This document shows positions 50,755-61,395 of a stretch of 64,000 nt of DNA, piece by piece. Numbering within the stretch: position 1 is the first letter of the stretch; every line of letters begins with the position of its first letter. The position numbers and the translations under genes are program-made. Where the stretch lies: positions 110,882-174,881 of the forward strand of contig NZ_JANGCG010000005.1 in the NCBI RefSeq assembly GCF_024462815.1, written 5' to 3'. Source of the DNA: Gemmiger formicilis. Its GTDB lineage: Bacteria > Bacillota > Clostridia > Oscillospirales > Ruminococcaceae. The notes beneath the pieces were generated by a model, which made no database searches, was not told the origin of the DNA, and was given only the letters and a program-made list of their open reading frames with translations.

Positions 50755-52019
50755 TGCAGATTCTCTGGCTGGTAAAGGCAATGCTGCCGCAGGCGGCGGC
50801 CGCCTGCGGTCTGGCAGAAGCCGGTGATGTAAGTGGCAGCTGGCTGACCGGGCAGCTTGCCGCTCTGCGCCGTTTCCCGGAGCTGAAGCTCACGGTGCTC
50901 TGCGTGGGCAAGACCGAAGCGCAGGGCGAGGCGGACGGTGTGTGCTACCGCATCGTGCCGGATGCCTCCGCCTTTGTGCCGCTTTTGCAGGCGGAAAAGC
51001 CCGCGCTGGTGCACATCTGGGGCACCGAGTATGACGAGGCCACCGTTATGGCGGACGCCGCCCAGGCGCAGGGCCTGCCGGTGCTCTTCAGCATACAGGG
51101 GATCATGCGGGACTGCGCCGCCCACCTGTGTGATGGTGTGCCCGAGGCCTACCGCCGTTCCGGCGCGCTGTGGCACGCCGTGGACAGGGTTATTCCCGGC
51201 GAATTGCTGGACACTATGCAAGTCAATTTCAACACGCTGGCGTCCAAGGAAGCCGCATTGCTGGCAGGGGCCCGCTATGTGACGGGCCGCACGGCGTTCG
51301 ACCGTGACGCCTGCACCGCCCTTGCCCCGCACGCCCGGTACTACCCCTGCAACGAGACCCTTCGTCCGCCGTTTTACACCGGCACACTGTGGCATCCGCG
51401 GGAGTTTGCCGCCGCGCCGGTGCTGTTCCTGCCGCAGGGCAACTATCCGCTGAAAAATCTGCACACCGTTATCAAGGCACTGCCCGCCATACTGGCAAAG
51501 TACGGCAGCGCCGAGCTGCACATTGCAGGCTGGCCCCCGCTGGACAAGGGCCCGCTGCTGCGCCCGGTCATTGACCGGATGTTTCCTTACAAGCGCTACT
51601 GCAAGCGGCTGGCCGCGCAGCTGGGCGTGGCGGGGCATATCCACTACACAGGCCCGCTGGACGCTGCTGCCATGCGGCAGGCTTATTTGGAGGCGGACGT
51701 ATTTTTGCTGCTCTCCAGCTGCGAGAACAGCCCCAACAGCCTCGGCGAGGCGATGCTGCTGGGGCTGCCATGCGTAGCCAGCGCGGCAGGCGGGATTTCC
51801 TCCATGCTGACGGACGGCGTGGAAGGCTATATTTACGGCGATGCGCTGGATGAAAAGGCGCTGGCGGATGCCATTCTGCGCGTGCTGCAAAGCCCGGATG
51901 GCGGTGCTGCCGTTGGCAGAGCTGCCCGTGCGCGTGCTCTGTGCACTCATGATGCAGCGCGCAATGCCGACAATTTGGTACATATCTACGAGGATATCCT
52001 GCAGGAGGAAAAGTCGTGA
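50751..52019 (+). CDS. Glycosyltransferase family 4
   Basis: 422 residues. ATG at 50751 overlaps the previous stop; a second ATG follows directly. N-terminal half has VHIWGTEYDEATVMADAAQ and VLFSIQGIM; C-terminal donor half has VLFLPQGNYPLKNLHTVIKALP, LHIAGWPPL, IHYTGPLDAAAMRQAYLEADVFLLLSS and the E-x7-E block ENSPNSLGEAMLLGLPCVAS. Typical of GT4 enzymes of exopolysaccharide clusters. Specificity unknown. Confidence 0.88.
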   Translation: MMQILWLVKAMLPQAAAACGLAEAGDVSGSWLTGQLAALRRFPELKLTVLCVGKTEAQGEADGVCYRIVPDASAFVPLLQAEKPALVHIWGTEYDEATVMADAAQAQGLPVLFSIQGIMRDCAAHLCDGVPEAYRRSGALWHAVDRVIPGELLDTMQVNFNTLASKEAALLAGARYVTGRTAFDRDACTALAPHARYYPCNETLRPPFYTGTLWHPREFAAAPVLFLPQGNYPLKNLHTVIKALPAILAKYGSAELHIAGWPPLDKGPLLRPVIDRMFPYKRYCKRLAAQLGVAGHIHYTGPLDAAAMRQAYLEADVFLLLSSCENSPNSLGEAMLLGLPCVASAAGGISSMLTDGVEGYIYGDALDEKALADAILRVLQSPDGGAAVGRAARARALCTHDAARNADNLVHIYEDILQEEKS

Positions 52020-53017
52020 GCATACAAAAGGTTTCCGTTATTATCCCCTGCTACAAGGCCGCGGCCACCCTGCGCCGCACGGTGGCAAGCGTTCTGGACG
52101 GTGCTCCTGCGGACGTAGAAATTTTACTGGTGGACGATGGCAGCCCGGATAATACCGGGGCAGTCTGTGAGGAGCTGGCTGAGCTCCACCCACAGGTTAC
52201 CGCCCTGCACCGCCCCAACGGCGGCGCAGGCGCGGCCCGCAACACCGGGTTGGACGCCGCAACCGGCGACTGGGTGCTGTTTCCTGACTCCGATGACGAG
52301 CTTCTGCCCGGCCTGTGGTCGGCCCTTGCTGCCCTTGATACCGATGCTGATATGATATTGTTCGGTGTAGCGCGGGAAAGCTCCGGTGCGGTTGCCCCCA
52401 CCGACTATCTGGCCGAGGGGTGCTATAAAAACCTGCAGGCACTCGGGAATGCACTTTTTCCCCTGCTGTTTGACTCAGGGCTGCTGGCTTCTCCCTGCAC
52501 CAAGCTGTTCCGCCGCCGCACACTGAGCACGCTGCGGTTTGAGGAACGGCTGGCCATCAATGAGGATGTGCTGTTTAACCTACAATTTTTACAAATTTCC
52601 CCTGCCATTTATTGCCTGCATGGTGTATACTATAAGGAGTATAATGCAAGAACTGGCAGTCTGTCCCGCCGTTTGCGGGGGGATTTGCTGGACGCCGAGC
52701 GCATCACCCGCCCGGCACTGTCTACTCTGCTGGAAGCAAACGGCATTGACCCGGCACCCTATCTGCGCACCAGCCGTCTGCGGGCCTGCCTGAACCAATA
52801 TGGTTTGCTGACCGGCTGCAAGGGAGATTTGTCCTACACCGAGCGCCGCACTCTGTTTGCCGAAATTCTGGCCGACCCGGACGCCTGCGCCGCCCTGCGT
52901 ACCCAGTTACAGAATGACCCCAACCGGCTACTGGCGGTGCCCTACCGGCTGGGTGTGGCGTGCAATCTGCCGGGGCTGCTGGCCGGGTACACACTGTTCA
53001 AGCAACGGTTTCTATAG
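52016..53017 (+). CDS. Glycosyltransferase family 2
   Basis: 333 residues from GTG 52016 (GTGA overlap, AGGAGG upstream). GT-A motifs: VIIPCYKAAATLRRTVASVL, LLVDDGSPDNTG, GAGAARNTGLD and FPDSDDELLP, then CTKLFRRRTL and INEDVLFNLQFLQ. A short AT-rich patch at 52570-52660 within the gene stands out against the G+C-rich surroundings but leaves the frame intact. Confidence 0.9.
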   Translation: MSIQKVSVIIPCYKAAATLRRTVASVLDGAPADVEILLVDDGSPDNTGAVCEELAELHPQVTALHRPNGGAGAARNTGLDAATGDWVLFPDSDDELLPGLWSALAALDTDADMILFGVARESSGAVAPTDYLAEGCYKNLQALGNALFPLLFDSGLLASPCTKLFRRRTLSTLRFEERLAINEDVLFNLQFLQISPAIYCLHGVYYKEYNARTGSLSRRLRGDLLDAERITRPALSTLLEANGIDPAPYLRTSRLRACLNQYGLLTGCKGDLSYTERRTLFAEILADPDACAALRTQLQNDPNRLLAVPYRLGVACNLPGLLAGYTLFKQRFL

Positions 53018-53071
53018 GCGGCGGTCTGGGCCGTCCGCATAATCTGCATAAAGAGGAAGGGAAAACAAATT

Positions 53072-54049
53072 ATGGAACATATTGCGATCAGCGTGGTCGT
53101 ACCAATCTATAACACGAAGCCCTATCTGGTCGAATGTATCGAGAGTATTCTTGACCAGAAAATCAACGTGCCCATCGAGGTGCTGCTCATTGACGATGGC
53201 TCCACCGATGGCTGCGGAGAAATCTGCGACAAATACGCCGCTCGTGATGCCCGTGTGCGGGTCATTCATCAGGAAAATCAGGGCCTGTCTGTTGCCCGCA
53301 ATGCCGGTATCAACGCCGCTCGCGGCCGCTACTATGCCTTCATCGACTCCGATGACGTGGTTCTGCCCCGCTTTTTGCAGACGCTGTACGATGCCTGTGA
53401 GCAGAACGATGCCTATATGTCGCTCTGCGCACTGGAGCAAGTGCAGGAGGATGGCAAGAGCTTTGACCCTGCCTGCTTTACCCGCCCCACGCAGGAGGGC
53501 GTTTTCTGCGGCAAGGACCTGTTGAACGAATTTTACACCCCCGATGGCATTGTCTACACCGTGGCATGGAACAAGATGTATCGCGCCGAGGTCTGGAAGC
53601 TGCTGCACTACCCTGAGGGACGTCTGCATGAGGATGACTTTGTGGCGCATCGCCTGTTCTGGCTCTGCAACAAGGTAGTCTGCGTCGACAAGGTGCTCTA
53701 TCATTACCGCCTGCGCAATGGCAGTATCTGCCGCACCAACATCCGTCCTGAGCATTTTGATGCCGTGGACGGTCTGGCTGACCGTTACCGCTTTTATGTT
53801 GAGAACCGAGCCGACCGTTCGGTCATTGACGCGGCTTATGCAGCCTGCTGGCGGCGGTATCTTTTCCTGTGTGCCAAGGTTCGGCAGGCTCCCACACCCG
53901 AACTGGTCAAGGCTATCAGCAAGGAGCAGTTCTTGATGCAGGGACTGCTCAGCTATCTGCCCAACTGCCGCAATATGAAGATGACCGAAAAGCTCAGCGC
54001 GGCCCGTTGGGCTATGATGAGCGCGGCCAGCCTGTGCCCCATCAAGTGA
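53072..54049 (+). CDS. Glycosyltransferase family 2
   Basis: 325 residues, 54 bases after the previous gene with GAGGAAGGG upstream. Motifs: VVVPIYNTKPYLVECIESIL, LLIDDGSTDGCGEICD, GLSVARNAGINAARGRYYAFIDSDDVV; acceptor region WNKMYRAEVWKLLHYPEGRLHEDDFVAHRLFW. Closest in style to the family-2 enzymes of capsule and wall-polysaccharide clusters. The gap before it is the largest in the operon, so a weak internal start is possible, though I see no clear promoter. Confidence 0.9.
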   Translation: MEHIAISVVVPIYNTKPYLVECIESILDQKINVPIEVLLIDDGSTDGCGEICDKYAARDARVRVIHQENQGLSVARNAGINAARGRYYAFIDSDDVVLPRFLQTLYDACEQNDAYMSLCALEQVQEDGKSFDPACFTRPTQEGVFCGKDLLNEFYTPDGIVYTVAWNKMYRAEVWKLLHYPEGRLHEDDFVAHRLFWLCNKVVCVDKVLYHYRLRNGSICRTNIRPEHFDAVDGLADRYRFYVENRADRSVIDAAYAACWRRYLFLCAKVRQAPTPELVKAISKEQFLMQGLLSYLPNCRNMKMTEKLSAARWAMMSAASLCPIK

Positions 54050-54085
54050 CGCCTCTGTTTAAAATTTATCTGTAAGGAGCCCGCC

Positions 54086-55309
54086 TTGGCGATACGTAAA
54101 CCCGACAAAGAAAAACTTCCCCGCGTTCTGCTGGTACCGCCGCCAACTCTGCCGGTGCCTGCGGTGCAGGGCGGCGCGGTGGAAACCCTGTTGACCCATC
54201 TGATTCGTGAAAATGAAAAGCATGGCCAGCTGGATTTACTGTGCGCCAGCGTTCCCGATGATGCTGCCCGCCGCGCTGCGGCAGACTGGCAGCACACCAA
54301 AATGCTCTATGTTCCCCGCCCCAACGGCCACCGCCGTTATTGGCCGATGGTATTTGTGGAGCGCTGTATGGGCATTGCCGCGCCGTATGACCCATGGTAC
54401 CAGAAGGTGCAACTTTCCCTTGCGCTGGAGCTGCCGTCGCCCGATCTGATTGTGGCCGAGGGTGGCAACCTGGCCCAGTGCAGTGCCATAAGTCATATGT
54501 TTGGCCGCAAGCGCTGTCTGGCGCATCTGCACGGCCAGACCACCTGCAACGCCGTGATGGATGATATTTACGGCGGCGTGCTTGCCGTGAGCGATTTCGT
54601 CCGTGAGGATTATCTGTGCACCAGCTCTCTTGACCCTAAGCAGGCCTACGTTCTGCACAACTGTATTGACACCAACCGCTTTTGCCCCGGTCCGGCGCCC
54701 AAAGAGTTGCGGGCACGGTTGGGCTTTGCCGCAGACGATTTCATCGTCCTTTACTGTGGTAGGTTGGACCCTGATAAGGGAATTCATAAGCTGATGGAGG
54801 CCATTGCTTCCCTGCATGAGCCGCAGATCAAGCTGCTTATCGTGGGTAGCCCTTTCTTTGCACGCACCCAGCAAAGCGCGTTCCAGCGCAAATTGGAGCA
54901 GCAGTCCAAAAGTTTGGGTGACCGTGTACAGTTCACCGGTTACATCCCCAACGAGGATTTGCCGGACTACTACCGCCTCGCCGACTTGTGCTGTGTGCCT
55001 ACGTTGGTGGAGGAGGCTGCCGGGCTGGTAGCTGTGGAGGCTATGGCCTGCGGACGGCCAGTCCTCGCCACCCGCAGTGGGGGTATGCCGGAGTATCTGG
55101 CGGGCAGTCAGGCTATCTTTGTGGAGCGCGGCGATACCGTGGCCGACCAGCTTGCGTGGAGCATCCGTATGCTGTATGAGCACCCGGCCCTCTGTGCTGA
55201 GATGGGTGCAGCAGGTGCTGAGCGTGGAAAAGAGTTTTCTATCGAGCATTACTATGCCGATTTTGTGCGCATTGTGCGCGACGTGACCGAGAACGGAGGT
55301 TTCCTGTGA
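54086..55309 (+). CDS. Glycosyltransferase family 4
   Basis: 407 residues from a TTG at 54086 with AAGGAG six bases upstream. GT-B fold: VPAVQGGAVETLLTHLI, LAHLHGQTTCNAV, LAVSDFVREDYL, VLHNCIDTNRFCPG, LYCGRLDPDKGIHKLMEAI and VPTLVEEAAGLVAVEAMACGRPVLATRSGGMPEYL (spanning the E-x7-E nucleotide-sugar site). Internal member of the operon, overlapping the next gene by 4 bases. Confidence 0.9.
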   Translation: MAIRKPDKEKLPRVLLVPPPTLPVPAVQGGAVETLLTHLIRENEKHGQLDLLCASVPDDAARRAAADWQHTKMLYVPRPNGHRRYWPMVFVERCMGIAAPYDPWYQKVQLSLALELPSPDLIVAEGGNLAQCSAISHMFGRKRCLAHLHGQTTCNAVMDDIYGGVLAVSDFVREDYLCTSSLDPKQAYVLHNCIDTNRFCPGPAPKELRARLGFAADDFIVLYCGRLDPDKGIHKLMEAIASLHEPQIKLLIVGSPFFARTQQSAFQRKLEQQSKSLGDRVQFTGYIPNEDLPDYYRLADLCCVPTLVEEAAGLVAVEAMACGRPVLATRSGGMPEYLAGSQAIFVERGDTVADQLAWSIRMLYEHPALCAEMGAAGAERGKEFSIEHYYADFVRIVRDVTENGGFL

Positions 55310-56367
55310 GCAAGCCCATAATCACTGTCATTGTGCCGGTTTACAAGGCAATGGCTACACTCGACCGCTGTGTGGAGAGCGTTCTCTCTCAGCAGATTGC
55401 GGGCGGGTTGGCCTGTATTCTGGTGGACGATGGCAGTCCCGATGACAGCGGTAAGCTGTGCGATACGTGGGCTGCGCGGGATGCCCGCGTGACGGTTATC
55501 CATCAGGAGGATATGGGGGTATCGGTTGCGCGCAACAGCGGTCTTGCCGCGGCCGACAGTGAATTTATTGTGTTTCTGGATTCCGATGATGCCTTGCGCC
55601 CCGGTGCCCTGCAGGCGGCTATGGATGTCCAGAACGACGCACCGCAGTCCTTCGTGTTCTGGCATTATACGAACGACGCACAGGACACTGCGCCGGTAAC
55701 TGCTGATGCTGAAACCCGCCCACAAAATGCTCTTGCGCGCCTCTGGATGGACTGTCTACTGGCCATGCCGTGGAACAAGCTCTACCGCACCGAACTTGCC
55801 CAGCAACTGCAATTTGACAGTCAGTATACTTTGGGCGAGGATTTACAATTTGTACTGGACTATATTGCCTTGCTTGGCACCAAGCAGCCGGATTTTACTT
55901 ACACAGTGATGACCGCCCCGCTGACCTTCTACGATTGCAGCCGCGGCGGTACGCTCTCCACAAAATATCACGCAGATTACTGTAAAATCTGGCCGGAGCA
56001 TTTTGCCAAGCTGAACAAGGCCTGCCACGCTGCATCCTGCCCGCAGAATGATATGCGTCCCCTGCACCGCGCCGAGCTTACCGTTTTTGCTGAGGGGGTG
56101 GCAGATATTCTGCGCCGCGACCCCGCCAAAAATCCCCGCGTGCGCCGCGACAAGGCCATTGCCGCCCTCCACAGCCCATGGATGCAGGCGCTCTTGGAGC
56201 GTATGCGTCTGGAGCAGTGCTACTGCGCGTACTATCTGCCCTGCCGCTGGCACAGTGTGCGCCTGATTTATCGCCTGGCAGAAGCCAAACGCACAGGCTC
56301 GCCGTTATACGGCAAGCTCGACTGGGCGGGGTATTATCTGCTCCGCGGCAAGATGCGCCGGGATTGA
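55306..56367 (+). CDS. Glycosyltransferase family 2, last gene of the cluster
   Basis: 353 residues from GTG 55306 (GTGA overlap, GGAGG upstream). Motifs: VIVPVYKAMATLDRCVESVL, LVDDGSPDDSGKLCD, MGVSVARNSGLAAAD, FLDSDDALRPG, then PWNKLYRTEL and LGEDLQFVLDY. Ends 24 bases before a strong terminator-like palindrome. The cluster has no flippase, polymerase or nucleotide-sugar synthesis gene, so those steps must be encoded elsewhere. Confidence 0.9.
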   Translation: MSKPIITVIVPVYKAMATLDRCVESVLSQQIAGGLACILVDDGSPDDSGKLCDTWAARDARVTVIHQEDMGVSVARNSGLAAADSEFIVFLDSDDALRPGALQAAMDVQNDAPQSFVFWHYTNDAQDTAPVTADAETRPQNALARLWMDCLLAMPWNKLYRTELAQQLQFDSQYTLGEDLQFVLDYIALLGTKQPDFTYTVMTAPLTFYDCSRGGTLSTKYHADYCKIWPEHFAKLNKACHAASCPQNDMRPLHRAELTVFAEGVADILRRDPAKNPRVRRDKAIAALHSPWMQALLERMRLEQCYCAYYLPCRWHSVRLIYRLAEAKRTGSPLYGKLDWAGYYLLRGKMRRD

Positions 56368-56390
56368 GTTGACTGCACTTTTCTCTGCTT

Positions 56391-56428
56391 TGTAGGGCGG
56401 GGCGACCTCACCTCGCCCTACATTTTTT
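56391..56428. terminator. Terminator of the glycosyltransferase operon (GTAGGGCG-family palindrome)
   Basis: TGTAGGGCG / CGCCCTACA (9 bp) with a partly paired centre, followed by TTTTTT. The stem sequence belongs to the same GTAGGG repeat family as 16989-17040 and 18262-18331. Confidence 0.75.
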
Positions 56429-56513
56429 GTTGAGGATTCCATTTCTACATTCCTGTCTTTTGGGGATTTCCCTATTTTCAGAAAATATTTTTGCCCTATT
56501 TGCAAAGAAACAT

Positions 56514-56542
56514 TTGCATTTTCTCATAGAATTTGCTATACT
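56514..56542 (+). promoter_or_regulatory. Original tRNA-Arg promoter, now in front of a truncated copy
   Basis: TTGCAT (56514-56519), 17 bp, TATACT (56537-56542), 26 bases before the tRNA 5' half at 56569. No comparable promoter is found before the complete tRNA at 56772. Confidence 0.7.
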
Positions 56543-56568
56543 ATAAAGGCTGTAAGAAACTAGACTGT

Positions 56569-56607
56569 GCGATTGTAGCTCAGCTGGATAGAGCGTTCGG
56601 CTCCGAC
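56569..56607 (+). pseudogene. Truncated tRNA-Arg(CCG), 5' half only
   Basis: 39 bases identical to 56772-56810 except for T in place of C at tRNA position 6. Identity starts at the first base of the tRNA and ends at the last base of the anticodon loop (CTCCGAC); the sequence then changes to AACTGCGACA instead of the 3' half. No anticodon-stem 3' strand, T arm or acceptor 3' strand, so it cannot be a functional tRNA. Confidence 0.9.
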
Positions 56608-56727
56608 AACTGCGACATCGCAGGCTTTAGGCTCGCTTTTGTTCGATACAGCGTGATTCACAACCACAAAAACGCGGTGGTCAACGGTAGTCAGACCACG
56701 AATTGACCACTATAGGAAATTGACTAC
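56603..56727. other. Integrase attachment-site-like region: core arm plus four arm-type repeats
   Basis: After the tRNA fragment comes CCGACAACTGCGACA (56603-56617), also found upstream of the integrase gene at 58412-58426. Four copies of an 8-base motif follow: GTGGTCAA (56677-56684), GTAGTCAG (56687-56694), TTGACCAC (56703-56710) and TTGACTAC (56720-56727), two in each orientation. This arrangement resembles the arm-binding sites of a tyrosine integrase at an element end. Gene-free. Confidence 0.55.
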
Positions 56728-56743
56728 TTTACAAGATTGAAAT

Positions 56744-56762
56744 ACGCTGTAACGGCGTTTTT
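56744..56762 (+). terminator. Terminator-like hairpin between the tRNA fragment and the complete tRNA
   Basis: ACGCTG / CGGCGT with a TAA loop, then TTTTT. It would stop transcripts coming from the original tRNA promoter at 56514-56542. Confidence 0.5.
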
Positions 56763-56771
56763 CATATATAA

Positions 56772-56848
56772 GCGATCGTAGCTCAGCTGGATAGAGCGTT
56801 CGGCTCCGACCCGGAAGGCCAGAGGTTCGAATCCTCCCGGTCGCACCA
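56772..56848 (+). tRNA. tRNA-Arg (anticodon CCG)
   Basis: Complete 77-base cloverleaf with encoded CCA. Acceptor GCGATCG / CGGTCGC, D arm GCTC / GAGC, anticodon stem TTCGG / CCGGA with loop CTCCGAC (anticodon CCG), T arm GAGG.TTCGAAT.CCTC-type. Decodes CGG. Mobile-element genes begin directly after it, marking it as an integration hot spot. Confidence 0.95.
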
Positions 56849-56910
56849 GAAAACCTCATTGCGATGTATTTTTTGCAATGAGGTTTTTTGTTTTTTTTAG
56901 TGTTTGATTT

Positions 56911-57186
56911 TCAGAATAATTTTAGCAGCATATCGTCTGCCGCATCGGTGTACTGCCCTTTTCCTAGACGCTCGTTCCTCAGCCTGTTTATAGTGATTCG
57001 CATAAGGTGAATTTCTTCTACAGAGAAACTTGCTCTTTTATCGGCTGGGAGAGCATTGATTTTCAGTATTAGCTTTCCAACTTCTTGCGTGCCATGCCCA
57101 AGCGCCCTTTGCTGGTAGTAATAAGGTGCAAGTGCTTTCAGCAGGATACTTTTGTTTGCGCGTGTCAGCTTGATTTTTCTCGTCAT
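56911..57186 (-). CDS. Small basic protein coupled to the integrase
   Basis: 91 residues. Its ATG (57186) overlaps the stop of the integrase gene (ATGA), so translation is coupled. Basic N-terminus (TRKIKLTRANKSILL), helical throughout, with SVEEIHLMRITINRLRNERLGKG. I do not recognise a family; by position it could be an excision factor or accessory recombination protein, though excisionases are more often upstream of the integrase. Last gene before the tRNA-Arg. Confidence 0.7.
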   Translation of the reverse strand: MTRKIKLTRANKSILLKALAPYYYQQRALGHGTQEVGKLILKINALPADKRASFSVEEIHLMRITINRLRNERLGKGQYTDAADDMLLKLF

Positions 57187-58358
57187 AATCCAATCGCCTT
57201 TCCAAGTTTTTCTTGCGCTTTGCGCTTGTTCTTGTCGAATGCATGGGCGTAAATATCCAGCGTTGTACTTGCCTGTGCATGACCCAATAGACTAGCCACC
57301 GTGCGTACATCCACGCCCTGCGCAATCAGCAGGCTGGCATTGGTGTGGCGCAAGCTATGCACATTCAAATCCAGCGGCAGATTATTTGCTTTCAGAATCA
57401 GTTTAAATCTATATGTGAATGTACTGGGGCACATAGGCTTTCCGTTAGGTTGACGGAATAAGTAGTCATCCTCGTCCACAGTTTCGTTCGCGGTCTGCTG
57501 CCTATCCCACTCACACTCTTTCCGCCACGCCTTGAGCAGTTGGCACATCTCTTTGCTCAGATATACCATTCTGTCGCCGCTAGAAGTTTTAGGGTCTTTT
57601 GTAATAGATTCCTGATGGCTCAACTTCACGACTCCGCGTTGTACGTGAATCGTCCGTTTGCGCCAGTTAATGTCACTCCACTTTAATCCACATGCTTCAC
57701 CCCTGCGCAGTCCGGTTGCCAGCACCAGCTTGAAATAGGTTTCGTACTTCATACTCTGACCTTCAAACGCTGTAATCAGCTTTTTGACGGTTTCCTCGTC
57801 AGCCACCGGGCGCTCTTTCTTCTGCCCTTTCGGCTTGTAACACCGCCATGCGGGATTGTGGGTCAAATAACCCTCGTCCACAGCCGCCGACAGGATGCCG
57901 CACAGCGTATTGTGCAAGCCCTCGACCGATTTTTCGGATAGATTTCCTCTGCCGTCCAGACGCGGTGTGTACCGCATTTCTTCGTAAAAATCACGGATAA
58001 CCTCTTTACGCAAATCGGTCAACTTGTAGTTGCCCAGTGCTGGCAAGATTCTGCGAATATCCTGTTCATCGCGTCGGAATGTGGAGTCAGCCAGCTTCTT
58101 CGGTCCAACATCAGCCGCCCAATGCTCAATGTACTTTGCCAGTGTAATGCTGCGGTTGATGGGTTCCGGCGTATGCTGAACCTCGCGTTCGAATAGAATT
58201 GCCTGTTCTTTTACCCATTTCTCTGCCTGTTTGAGTGTGTACTCCTTGGGCGGCTTGACCGTTTTCTGCACGGATTTCAGCCTGTTGCCCTCGTAGTCAT
58301 ACCCACGAGATACCACAATCAAGTAACTGTTACTGCCGCGTTTTCTGATAGATGCCAT
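57183..58358 (-). CDS. Tyrosine recombinase/integrase (Tn916/ICEBs1 type)
   Basis: 391 residues from the ATG at 58358 (GGAGCG upstream). Three parts: N-terminal arm-binding AP2-like domain (about 1-60), SAM-like core-binding domain (about 70-170; RSITLAKYIEHWAADVGPKKL) and the catalytic domain with Arg in ATGLRRGEACGL, HSLRHTNASLL (His-x-x-Arg), GHAQASTTLDIYAHAF (His and the Tyr nucleophile). Transcribed toward the tRNA-Arg, the usual layout for an element integrated there. The other end of the element is not in the window. Confidence 0.95.
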   Translation of the reverse strand: MASIRKRGSNSYLIVVSRGYDYEGNRLKSVQKTVKPPKEYTLKQAEKWVKEQAILFEREVQHTPEPINRSITLAKYIEHWAADVGPKKLADSTFRRDEQDIRRILPALGNYKLTDLRKEVIRDFYEEMRYTPRLDGRGNLSEKSVEGLHNTLCGILSAAVDEGYLTHNPAWRCYKPKGQKKERPVADEETVKKLITAFEGQSMKYETYFKLVLATGLRRGEACGLKWSDINWRKRTIHVQRGVVKLSHQESITKDPKTSSGDRMVYLSKEMCQLLKAWRKECEWDRQQTANETVDEDDYLFRQPNGKPMCPSTFTYRFKLILKANNLPLDLNVHSLRHTNASLLIAQGVDVRTVASLLGHAQASTTLDIYAHAFDKNKRKAQEKLGKAIGL

Positions 58359-58386
58359 TGTTTTCAACGCTCCTTTGTATGTTTTA

Positions 58387-58426
58387 TTGACCTCTGGTAC
58401 TACAAAGCATACCGACAACTGCGACA
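58387..58426. other. Attachment-site-like motifs upstream of the integrase
   Basis: CCGACAACTGCGACA (58412-58426) repeats the 15 bases at 56603-56617, and TTGACCTC (58387-58394) differs by one base from the arm motif TTGACCAC. Lies 30-70 bases upstream of the integrase start. Confidence 0.5.
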
Positions 58427-58481
58427 GAAAGCTATCACCACACCCAACAATCTTTTGCCCCAAAATCTACCTATTACTGAC

Positions 58482-58512
58482 AAAAACGGCACCGCCATTT
58501 CTGACGGTGCCG
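58482..58512 (-). terminator. Terminator of the truncated integrase
   Basis: CGGCACCG / CGGTGCCG (8 bp), loop of 10, then TTTTTG on the minus strand, 8 bases past the stop at 58521. Confidence 0.75.
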
Positions 58513-58520
58513 CTGCTTAT

Positions 58521-58973
58521 TTACCCTGCTTTCTTGGCTTTTCTATTCTTATTTTTCATAAATGCAACATAGCACGGATTTTGCTTGTTCAGCAAATCTT
58601 GCATCAGCTTTGCGGCCTGCTGTTTCGCCACGTCCTGCGGGTGGCAGTAAGTTCGTTCCAAGAATGCCGTATCCGCATGACCCAGCAGGGATGCCGTCAC
58701 TTGTTTGCTGGTGCCTTCCTGCAGCAGATAGGTGGCGTAGAAATGCCGCAGGGTGTGCAGGTGGTATTCCTCAGACAATCCGCATTGCTTATACAGCTTG
58801 CGCAGATGCCGTGTAAAAGAATCCGGGTGCGGCACATGACCGTCGGGGTCAGTAAAAATTGGCTGTTCTCTATCCGGAACACCGCTATGCAGCACCTGCT
58901 GCTGTCGCAGCGCCATCAGAAGCTCCCATATCCCCAGCGGAATGGTTACAACCCGTTCCCGAGGGGTACACTC
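58521..58973 (-). pseudogene. C-terminal remnant of a second tyrosine recombinase
   Basis: About 150 residues of a catalytic domain: TPRERVVTIPLG, PHPDSFTRHLRKLYKQCGL, HTLRHFYATYLL (His-x-x-Arg), GHADTAFLERTYCHP (His and Tyr), ending in a lysine-rich tail. The N-terminal half, including the first catalytic Arg, is missing: upstream of about 58973 the frame continues only into unrelated sequence next to the serine recombinase gene. It is a different integrase from that at 57183-58358. Interpreted as the host gene disrupted by the serine-recombinase element. Confidence 0.82.
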
Positions 58974-59007
58974 TAATAGGACGATAAATCTAAACGACCA
59001 AAAGTAA

Positions 59008-61391
<2,384 letters not shown>

Positions 61392-61395
61392 AAGA

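Noticed and set aside
52570..52660. Internal promoter with TATACT and a GGAG/ATG inside the GT2 gene
   Set aside because: No -35 at suitable distance, and the downstream ATG is out of the gene frame with no meaningful product.
56569..56607. Second functional tRNA-Arg
   Set aside because: Only the 5' half to the anticodon loop is present; the 3' half cannot be found in the following 165 bases.
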